Positions 23,930-34,100 of a stretch of DNA of 64,000 nt are shown here, piece by piece (within the stretch, counting starts at the first letter, position 1; each line of letters starts with the position of its first letter). This DNA is from Cryptomeria japonica (Eukaryota; Streptophyta; Pinopsida; Cupressales; Cupressaceae), in the NCBI RefSeq assembly GCF_030272615.1, contig NC_081408.1, positions 607,920,173 through 607,984,172 on the forward strand, in the 5' to 3' direction. A model generated the notes under the pieces. The model was given only the letters and a program-made list of their open reading frames with translations, was not told the DNA's origin and did no database searches. A program made the translations under genes and the position numbers.

Positions 23930-24490
23930 TCATATTTCAAGTTATCAATGAAACCCTTGTCTTCGGCCGAGTGTTTAAATCTTCCATCGAAAGCTCATTT
24001 TCGTCGATACTATTGTTTCGGTGAATAGCTCATGTCGAGAAGCCATTTTTAAGACTCATCAAAATCAGTCTTTCATCGATAAACCCCTTTTTCGATAAGT
24101 CACTTGCAATTTCCATCGAAATCATTCTTTTCGGTGAGTTTCTTTCTTCGGTGAAGGCCTATGTATGTTCATCGATATCCTTTTTTCATCGATATCCCTC
24201 TTTATCGATGAAACAACTTTGCCTTTGTTCGACGTCATGTTCATCGATGAAAACTTGCATTTCGATGAATGCCTTTTGAGTTTCTTCGGTAATGATATTC
24301 CTTCGAAATCACCTTTTGCCTTTTGGCCTTTTGCTTTTACCTTTTCGATGAAACTTGGGGTATCGATGAACGGTTCTTTGTATTCATCGAAGGTGACTTT
24401 TTGTTGAAATACTTTTGCATGGTGCTTTACGTACCTCTTTTCGATGAAAATACTCTTTCGATGAAACGTCTTTTGCAGTGCTCGATACAA
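23930..24490 (-). promoter_or_regulatory. TCGAT-motif cluster in D 3' LTR
   Basis: At least twelve TCGAT cores, several as the palindrome TTCATCGATGAA or halves of it, occur in about 560 bp next to the LTR's minus-strand 5' end. The same cluster is in the other LTR. Dense repeats of one palindrome suggest binding sites for a dimeric protein, but no factor is identified. A 122-codon open frame across it has no ATG. Confidence 0.5.
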
Positions 24491-24545
24491 TTTGCTGGCC
24501 GAAACATCCTTTAGTCTTCATGCTTATGGAAACATGCATTTTTTT

Positions 24546-24551
24546 TATATA
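24546..24551 (-). promoter_or_regulatory. Candidate TATA box of D (3' LTR copy)
   Basis: TATATA followed on the minus strand by a run of A lies about 30 bp inside the LTR's minus-strand 5' end. The functional copy would be 36149-36154 in the 5' LTR. If used, U3 is very short and nearly the whole LTR, including its ORF, would be transcribed. A promoter farther in is possible. Confidence 0.35.
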
Positions 24552-24711
24552 TTTTTATTTTCAAATATAGTGTTCAACAGCGGCTCTGACTGAGGATGGA
24601 GGCATATTGAATATGTCTTCAAAAATTCAGAATCTCTGTTTAGCGCAAACATATGATGGTATTTACAATGGAAATGGATCCTAATCTACTGTACAGGTGA
24701 TACAGAATGTT

Positions 24712-27700
24712 TCAAGAAAAGAAGTTCTTTAAGAACTGCCCATGTACTGGCAATTCTTGGACCTCCCCTTTCGCGTTTTGAAGCAAATAAGAATCCTCCC
24801 CCTTTTTGTCTATAATCACATATGGGCCGATCCACAAGGCTTCAAATTTACCATGCTTGCCTTTGTCTTGACTCCTGGCATTCCACATTAAAACCCAATC
24901 TCCTGCACAAAATTTTCTGTTTGATGTCCTCTTGTCATACAACCTCTTCATTTGATTTTGAATCCTGATATTCTGCCTTTGAGCTTCTGCCCTGACTTCA
25001 TCAAGTTCCACTAACTGCATTATCCTTTCTTGTGATGGATCTTCAACATCTATCTCTTCTTGAATCATAAATCTATGTACAGGCAAGAGATTATCCAAAG
25101 GTAACCTGGCCCTTTTGCCATAAACCAATTCAAATGGAGACTTTCCTGTAGATTTCTTCACAGTTATCTTGTCTGCCCACAGTGCAAGATTCAACTTTGA
25201 ATCCCATGCTTTTTTGTTCTGCCCCAACATCTTTTTAATGATCTTCAGGATGTTCTTGTTGCTTGATTCAGCTTGCCCGTTCCCCTGGGGGTGGTAAGGA
25301 GAAGAATGTGATATCTTAATGCCATATTCTTCACAAAAAGTGTTGAATTCCTCTGATCTAAAGGACATGCCATTATCTGAGATGATCCTTGCAGGAACAC
25401 CAAATCTAGTAATAATGTTCTCCATTAAGAATTTTATCACCACCTTACTAGTGGCCTGTTTGGTAGGTATTGCTTCCACCCATTTGGTAAAATAATCCGT
25501 AGCAACTAATATCCATCTATGTCCTCCACTGGATTTTTCTGATATTTCCCCTATAAAGTCTATTCCCCATTGTTGGAATGGCTCCTCAGCCAACATTGGT
25601 CTCAATGGGAGTGATCCTTGATACTTTGTTTTGTTTGAGAACTTTTGACAAGCTTCACACTTTCTGACATATCTATAAGAATCATTGAAGACACATGGCC
25701 AATAATATCCAGCTCTCAATATTTTATGTGCTGTAGTCTTGGCCGAGAAATGGCCCCCACAAACCCCATCATGCATTTCATGAAGAACTTTGTCTGCCTG
25801 GTAGTTGTCTAGACATAATAACAATATCCCATCTCTATTTTTCCAATATAGGTCCCCATTGATAATTACATATCTTGCTGATTTTAGCTTCAGAGCTCTC
25901 TTCTGATTATCAGTCATGCCATCTGGACATTTCAAATGCTTGAGATAGTATATGATATCGGTGTACCATGCTGTTCTTTCAATACTGAAGTTAGCTTCTT
26001 CCCATCCAACCTGATTTACACCAGACTCCTCAATTTCAGTTCCTATCATGAGTTTGGCCAGCCCTTGTCCTTTGCTAACCTGTGAAATTTTGAGTTCAAT
26101 GTTAAATTCTTGTATCTGATTGATCCATTTACATCTTTTGCTCGTGACCTCAGTCTGTCTGAAGATATCTTTTACTGCTGCATTCGGGACATAAGCTATA
26201 ACTTCAGCCCCCACTAAGTATGGTCTAAATTATTTCACTGCTTTGACCAAAGCATAGGCTTGCTTTTCATTCAGTTCATATTTTACTTCTGAAGGGCTCA
26301 AAGACTTGCTAAAGTATGCAATGGGCTGCTCATACCCTTCTGAATTTTTCTGTAACAACACTACTGCTATAGTGTGACAAGAGGCAAATGAGAATATCAT
26401 AAATGGTTTACCAAAATCTAGGGAAATTAGTACTGGTGCCTCAGAAATTGCTCTTTTGATTGCCACAAAAGAATCAATTGCCTCTTCAGTCCAGTCAATT
26501 TGGGCCTCTTTCTTCAACATCCTTACTATAGGTTTTATTATGTCTGCAAAATTCAAAATGAACCTTCTCACAAAATTAATTTGTCCCAAGAATGATTGAA
26601 TGGCTTTGATAGTTCGAGGGATGGGAACCTCATTGATAGCTGCTACTCTTTCAGGGTCAATTCTCACCCCCTCCTTGGATACTATGTGTCCAAGTAGTTT
26701 TCCCTCTTCAACACCAAAGTGGCATTTCTTGGGATTTAAGGAAATTCCATATTCCAAGGCTCTTTTAAATATCCTCTCAAGGTGTTCATAGTGATCATCA
26801 GCTTTCTTTGAGTATGCAGTCAGATCATCTTGGTATACCACCATGATTACATCAATCAATTATGCAAAAGCCACATCCATTGCCCTTTGAAAAGTAGCTC
26901 CAGCATTGGTCAATCCAAATGGCATTCGTGCATAAACATAAGTGCCCCATGGGGTTGTGAAGGCTGTCTTATATTTCTCAGTTTCTCTAACTTTCACCTG
27001 ATTGTAACCTGAAAATCCATCCATCATAGACAGCAGCTCACACCCTGTTACCCTCTGCAGCATGTTATCCATATTTGGCAATGGATAGTTATCCTTTAGA
27101 GATGATATATTCAAATTTCTAAAGTCTACACATAATCTAATATCCCCATTTTTCTTCCTGACTGGTACCAAGTTAGAAACCCATGTGGAATACCTGCATG
27201 GCTCAATTATTCCTGCATCTTTCATCTTTATAATTTCTTCCCTCATTTTTGGTAACAATGTAGGATTAATAGGTCTCTGCTTTTGCCTGAATGGCTTAGC
27301 TTCTGGTTTAAGTGGTATCTCATGTTGAAAGAGATCTTCCCTATAAGCTTTGAGATCTTCATAAGACCATGCAAACACATGTTTGTATCTTTTTAGCAAT
27401 ATTATCAGTTGTTGCCTCATAGTAGGAGTTAATTTTTTTCCAATAAAAACATTTTTGGGGGCTTCTTTGCTTCCTAGATTGATTTGTTCAATATCATTCT
27501 CTTTAGCAGCTGACCCTTTGGTTTCAATCACGTCTTGAGCATTAAAGGTTCTTTATAATGCTACTAGGCTTCTTGGTAATTTATTTGATTTTAGTTGTAT
27601 AATTTCATGTCCAAATAAAGTTTCCTTACCTTCAGTTTTCTCCACAAAGTCATTAAAATTTATAGCTTGAGTCTGATAATGATCAATACACTGTAAGAAG

Positions 27701-30700
27701 TTCAACAGATCTGCATCATCTTGAAACATTTGCCAATTATACAAGTTGTCAGGAACAGATGGTCTTACTTTCACTTCCACTTCAGATATCCCAGTTAGTG
27801 TTATATCATTGCCTTTTAATGCAATATTTGCTAAAAAATCTGCCATGATGTTTTTTGACCTATCTATCCAGGTTATCTGAAAAGCATCAAAAAGCTCCAT
27901 GGTATCCCACACAGCATTCCTGTATTGTTTCAGTCTTAAGTGTTTTGAAGCATATCTTTCCTTTACTTGTGAGACTATTAATTCTGAATCACCAAAGACA
28001 CTTAGCAATTTGATCCCATGTTTGACTGCTATGTTAAGACCAGTGAGTAGAGCTTCATATTCAGCAATGTTATTTGTACATTCAAATAACAACTTGAAAG
28101 AATATTTGTAAGTTTCCCCTGTGGGTGAGATAAAAAGGATTCCAGCCCCACTCCCTTCTTTGCTACAAGACCCATCAAAAAACATTTTCCATATCTGACC
28201 ATCCTTTTCAGTTAGACGTGACTCAATGGGGATCCACTCTTTAAATTTAGGTTTTGTCAACTGTACCTGGAAGTTGTCCATGTCAGTTTGTAAAAAACAT
28301 ACTTGGTTCACTGCTTCTTCCATGTCTTCTATGATATATGTGGACCGAGGTTCCCTGTCAATTTTTATTTCCTGTCCATTTATTGGAATCGTAGCATATG
28401 ACAAATCTAGCTGCACATATCCACCAATCATATTCGACCATTGTCTAGACAATAACATTCCATAATTTGGAGGAACATCTACCACTATGATATCTGTTTT
28501 ATATGATGCTTCTGGACAGGCTGCTAATCTGAACTCTACATCCTTCATGATACCAACCACTGGGACTGATCTATTGTCCATGGCATAGCATTTCCCAAAG
28601 GTAGTATCAACTTCTAATCCTAGTTCTTTCATCACCCCAACAGGCATGACATTTATGGCTGCCCCTGAATCGATCATACAATTCTTCACCCTTTTGTTGT
28701 TTATCACCAAAGTGAGATAAAATGGGTCTACTTGTGTTGGGTTTTTAGTTATAGTGGACCCTAAGTATATAACTAGAGCCATTTGTTCATTGTTGTCACT
28801 TGTTGGTACCTCTTGTTTGTGTTCATTAGTCTTTTCTTCTTGGACACCTGAAATCATCTCCAAAGTTTTTTCTCTATACTCAGGAAACCTCATTATTTCC
28901 ATCAATGGAACAGAAACTTTTAATTGTGTTAATGCAGTTGAGATATCAAATGAGGTAGAGTGTTGTGATGAAGGGAGTTTTACTATTTCTTCCTTTTGAA
29001 CATTAGGACCCTTCTTATTATTCTTTGGTACAACCTCCTTAGTCATAGCTCCTTTGTTTATTCGCTTGAGTGTCTCATCAGTTTCTTTCATAAAAAGACT
29101 AGTAGGTTTACCTTGCTCTGGATTCACTACCCTATTCCTTAAATCATAAGTCCTTTTTGCTTGTGCAACGGCATAAGCTATAATTCTTCTTTTTTCTTCC
29201 TCAGTAGGGATTCTGAGCTTAACATTTTCAATTTTGCTGGTGGTCACAGGCAAGACAGAGAATTGATCAATATTCATGGAATCTGACCTTCCTTCCTGAC
29301 TAAATGATATCATATTAACAGTTGAATCATCCACATGTTCTTCATAGCTATCCTCTTCCTCTTGCAATCCTTTTGCTACTGCACACAAAGAAGAAGCGTG
29401 TGGCATATTGCAAGCATAACACCACATGTCATCGTCTTGAGTATAATTTACTGTTCTTTTTAAAGGATCTGGAATTTGTTGATTGTCTCTGTGGTTCCTG
29501 TCTACTGGTTTTCCATCCTTCCATGTGGTGTTATAAGGCATGTCATGTAGTCTAGGTCTCTCAGGACGGTAGTATTGTTGCTTCTCTGTTTTGTTTACTC
29601 TTACAGATAAATCTTTCAGGGCATTTAAAACTTTGTCAAGCTTCTCTTCATGTCTATTAGCCTTGGGTGCTCTAGGATTGTATAACCTTGCATCCTCTCT
29701 CTTTCCCACTTTACCGGAATCCTTTCTGTTGTTTTCTATAACAATGGCATCTTTCATAACATCCCGGAGGTCTCTAGGATTTCTGGTTCTTAGCTCATAG
29801 TTTGTTTTACTGTCATAAGCATTGATATAATACAGAATGCTCACCTCAGGTACTGGTTTCATCCTGTTGGGGATTTTGTTTAAAACCCTGTTAAATCTTT
29901 TGTTAAAATCTATCACTGATTCATTTTGCTCCTTCTTTATACTAATGATTTCGTGCAAAGCAAACTCAGGGCTGTTATGGTCTCCATACTGCTCAAGGAA
30001 CAAATCTTTGAATCCTGCAAGATCTCTAATGGATGCATCAGGCAACGTCCTAAACCAATCTCTTGCATCTTCTATTAATGATTGCATAAACAACCTGATC
30101 TTGACATCTTCATATGGTAACCCAAAATCCTCAATTACTACATCAAAAGCTTTACAGTGAGCCTCACCTGAAACTGCATTACTTCCTGTGAACTTTGGTA
30201 TCGCTGTCCTGATTTCATTTGGGATAGGATATGGGTACACTATCATTCCTGAAAAATCAAACTACCTCATTTGCTCCATATTTATTAGTCCATGCCCTCC
30301 ATGAGGATTCCCAAAGTTTTGGTTCACATTACCATATAAGGGTATTTGATTTTGATAAGGAAGAGGGTATTGATTCTGGTGTTGATATTGAAACTGAGTA
30401 GGGGGTGGATGTTGGTTATAAAATTGACCAAGGGGTGGGTACTGATTATGAGTATGTGAACTTTTTTGGACTGGTGGTGCACTTGATTGCACACGATCAT
30501 CCCTTCTGCTACCAAACAAGGGATTCTCATAAGCTTTGAAATCATTACCCTTTGTTTTACCCACTCCTTGAGCATATGTTTTCTTATAGTTGTTTACATC
30601 TTTATTAAAGTCATCCTCACCAACATTTATGCCCAACTTAGCACACAGCACCAAACATTCCTGAGTCCTTCCTGAATCTCTCATCTCAGCAGCTGCCTCC

Positions 30701-31050
30701 ATCATTTGTCTAGTTAAATCTGTGAATCTATCTGTAGGGTCTGCCATACTTGATCCTGATGGAGGTGGTGTGTATTTTCTGGACCGTGCTTTGTGATTTT
30801 CCAAACTAGGGGGAATTTGGCATCGCCCCTTTTGAGCTTTATATGCTACAACCAAATCCTCATTCACCGGGCTTGAAGTTGTTGTTCTATCTTGTTCCCT
30901 TAGGGGCGAATGTTGGCTACTTTCATGTTTATACTGGTTGTATCTTTCTCTCATGGAATCATTCATGGGTTCTTTATTTTTGTTCTTTCGTTGAGAGAAA
31001 TCTAATTGGGATAAAGATTGTCCTTTTGTAACGGATCTTGTTTCGTGCAT
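24712..31050 (-). pseudogene. Element D gag-pol polyprotein, four in-frame stops
   Basis: The ATG at 31050 opens a single 2112-codon frame with stops only at 30262, 27553, 26860 and 26230 and no frameshift in 6.3 kb. Domain order: Gln/Pro-rich gag N-terminus; Retrotrans_gag-like domain (about 30160-29850; DWFRTLPDA, FLEQYGD); a variant Cys/His motif CYACNMPHASSLC (about 29410); aspartic protease with DSGA (Asp codon 28669-28671); RNase H with acidic residues at 28176, 28062, 27990 and 27840; RT (27460-26700) with YQDD at 26824-26835; a second, degenerate RNase H (about 26430-26050); and integrase with an HHCC zinc finger and D-D-35-E at 25560, 25377 and 25269. There is no chromodomain. All four stops are TAA or TAG and could derive from CAA or CAG. 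Intact, it would supply all replication functions of D. Confidence 0.9.
27838..28185 (-). other. RNase H domain placed between protease and RT
   Basis: The segment starts WKMFFDGSCSKEGSGAGI and continues with NNIAEYEALL, FGDSELIVSQ and IMADFLANIA. These give the D-E-D-D acidic set in the order and spacing of RNase H of the kind plant Tat elements acquired in addition to the gypsy one. It lies about 160 residues after the protease Asp and well before RT. The gypsy RNase H after RT has lost two catalytic Asp (positions reading SFASCH and YVPNAAV), so this domain is the one likely to cut RNA. Confidence 0.78.
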
Positions 31051-31186
31051 TGATATTCTTATTTCAGAGTCGCCACCTCTTTCCTAGAGGATATGTGTTA
31101 TTTTTTCTGAGTTCTTTCCCACAGCAGAGTTTTAATTCTTCTCCCCAGCAGAGTTTTAATTCTTCTCCCCAGCAGAGTCGCCAATC
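31051..31186 (-). promoter_or_regulatory. Element D PBS and repeated leader
   Basis: The PBS at 31167-31183 reads TGGCGACTCTGCTGGGG on the minus strand, three bases inside the LTR end. It resembles the tRNA-Arg-type sites of Ogre/Tat elements, although I cannot confirm the tRNA. The part CTCTGCTGGGG and its neighbouring sequence recur as 24-bp tandem units at about 31120-31168, giving three partial primer matches. Confidence 0.78.
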
Positions 31187-34100
31187 TGTTGGGTCTCAAA
31201 TCAACAGATTGGATAGGTTATAAGGAAATGCCAACTCCTATGATCAAACCCTCCAATTGACTTGGCCAACATATAGAGTGAACCTGTTTGGTTGCTAACC
31301 CTCTCACTTTAGGCTCTACAGGACCTAGGCGGGTATACCTATTCACTGAATGTCTCCAACAACTAGTGCTTTTTATAGCAGATGTATTATCCTAATTTGA
31401 TATCTCCTGATCTTGAAATGGCATGAGTTCCTTGAATGGAGATATAGCAGATGAGTTCAAGATTGTTGTTGCAATAACTGTTTGCTTTATATTTCTTAAT
31501 TACTTCTGTTGCTATTAAAATAATTAATTATGAATGAAATTATGAGTATAATTTGTAATTTAGCCAGTGCCTTCTTCATTGTTTGGGTTACAGAGTCATT
31601 ACATTTTTCTTCAGGACTTATGGTGCGAATCTGTGAGACAATTTTTTAATTCATCCCTTTATGAACCTGTCAGTTATTATTTCTTATGGAACCAAATGAA
31701 TGCTTATATTATATGCTGATTGAGTGAATTTAACCCTACCCTTAAGGGACCAGTCAATGAAGCTTTGCAAGGAACAATTACAATCCGCAAGCAAAACTTT
31801 TGTTACAACACTATAATATAAAACATAGATTTGATCTTAAGAACATGAATAACCTTATCTTATCAGACAATATCACAAACGATTGCCAAAAGAAAATGAA
31901 ATGATCCACAACACATATGCAGAGAAATCGTTGATCAAAATTTGTATTCCATTATAGTTTGTATACAGAAGACTTACAGGCTGTCATTTGTCGTTATCTT
32001 CATCTAATCTAATCTCTCTCTCCCTACATTACAAAAATCATTCTCATATATATATGAGGATGAAGGCTTTTCACGAAGAGACACGACTTTTCACAATACT
32101 AATCGTTAATTTGAATATTTCTAAACTTAAGCAAAAAGAGATTCAGGAGCCCCAAATGATGAATGTAATCATCGTCTTTGAAGGTTTTGATTCAAGGAGT
32201 TTGTTTCTTCAATTCATCTCCCAACGACAGATATTTGAATATTATCTGGTTAACAATAGGGGCCATATCCTTACTTCGATCTATCTCTGACAAGGCCCAA
32301 TCCCTGACGCTGATGAGCTCTTTTTGCAAATCCTCCAGGGATATCACTTCTCCTTCTTTGTAGACAGAAGGCATTCCAACGGGTTTCTCATCATCCAATT
32401 CCTTTAGGTCTCTTCTCAGCGTATCTTCAAGTTTGATATGATCTTCCATATACGCAGTCCCCTCGGCTTTTTCCTCTGGTGTCATGGCATCGACATTGTT
32501 TAGTACTTCATGTAGTCGTGCTTTTAACCTCTCATGCTCTGTTAACGCTTTTATCGTTCCATTGTATACTTTCCAATATGGTTCAACCTGTAAGAGCATG
32601 GTGTTAAACCGATGTCCGATGATATCATTGACCAATTTGTCCATCTTTTGTTGGATACTGTCTGCGCGTTTATTTGCCTTTTCTGCTTGATACTTCCAGT
32701 ACAGAGCATCGGAGACATCGTCCAAGCTTCGTCCCGCGGGGTATGAGGTGTACTCGCTGATAGGAGTCCCTGTCTCTAGTTGCAATACTTTTGCCTGCAA
32801 CTTTTGATTTTCCTCTTTAGATTTTTCATATAACCCCTTATATGTGACGTTCTCTCTGACCAAAAACTCTGTCTGGTCTAGGTTCAATCTTGCAACATCC
32901 AGGTTGAGCTTTGCAGTGACCCTAGGATCAGTTTTCCCAACTTGATGAACCATGAGGTGTCCAAAGATTTCTTCAATGTCTACAATGATAGGCCTCTTCC
33001 CCTTTGGATATAGTGCCCACTGTAGGAGAGCTTTCTTGTCTGGATCATATCCAGAGCCTAGGAACAATTTATCTATCTCCTGAGGCAACACCTGTTGATT
33101 CAAATCTTGTTTCTTCAGGAAGCCATCAAATAAAAGTGCTGAATTTATATCCCAACCGGAGAAGATGATTACACCGGCCTCTTTTAATAATTTCCTCCCT
33201 TTCTCAGGAGTCATGTCTTTCATGAGGACATCAATTTCATCCTGTAATCTCTTCATCTATTCCTCCTCTGGTCTTCCAGCCATGCTTCATTTTACATGAG
33301 CTCCTTTGTATTGGTACAAAAATGAGAGGAACTCCCTAGAAGAGGCAAATCCATCATCAGCAATGAAGTCTTCATGCTCAGTCATTCTGATATCAACAAC
33401 ATCCTTGACGTTAATCTCGCCAGTGTCCATATTCATTTCTGCTTCAAAACCAGGAGGATAATCTTCCCTAGGAGAATCAGGTGGGATACTACTGGCAGTC
33501 GACTTTGGTGACATGTGAGCTAGGGGCTGATTGTCCTTCTTAGTATTAATGAAATGAAGGAATTGCGAAGGCACTCTGTGCATAATTTCTACTTCATGTT
33601 GAAGCAGCCTTTTAGCCACTGCCAGAGGGTCTTGGAGATTTCCAATTAGATCTCCATCTATCATTCCCCTCACCCTTTTCCATTTGTAGGCTTCCCAAAC
33701 TAACTCACTCTTTTCTTTTAAAGCTTTGGCCTCCTCTCGTTCAAGGTTCTTAATCAAGTCATCTGGCATTTTGGCCACATGTATTCCGGCTTTGAGTTTC
33801 TATGAGGCTCTGGCAGCTCTTATATATCCTTCAGGATCGAAGTTTTCCCTAGGCTCACCCAGAGTCATGCCATAATAGTCTAATTTATTCTGTAGTAAAT
33901 GATAACTCTTTGAGCTTTTGACAATGAAATCAGAGAAAACTAATAAACCTGGAACAATAGATTGTTTACCGAAGTCTGTAAGATGCTTAGCACTAACAAT
34001 AGACAATTGTCTGATAATCTCCAAGCTGGCCACCCTGTTTGGCACCGTAATCGGAAGCATGTGGGGTTGCCCTTCATATCCAAATACCCTTATTTCTATG

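Larger units (their letters stand above)
19582..24579 (-). repeat. Element D 3' LTR (4998 bp)
   Basis: It aligns with 31187-36182 at an almost constant offset of 11603-11605. Small differences include an extra CT unit pair in the microsatellite near 20405 and a short AT insertion difference near 20310. Its minus-strand 5' end reads TGTTGAACAC and its 3' end GACCCAACA. Confidence 0.95.

Noticed and set aside
24122-24490. 122-codon minus-strand ORF in D's LTR (also 35725-36093)
   Set aside because: It has no ATG (it begins with TTG) and coincides with the TCGAT cluster. It is open in both copies, so it is kept in mind but not called.
31167-31183. tRNA 3' end as part of a tRNA gene
   Set aside because: Only the 3' acceptor complement is present, next to an LTR; it is a primer-binding site. 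The same holds for the other PBS sites.
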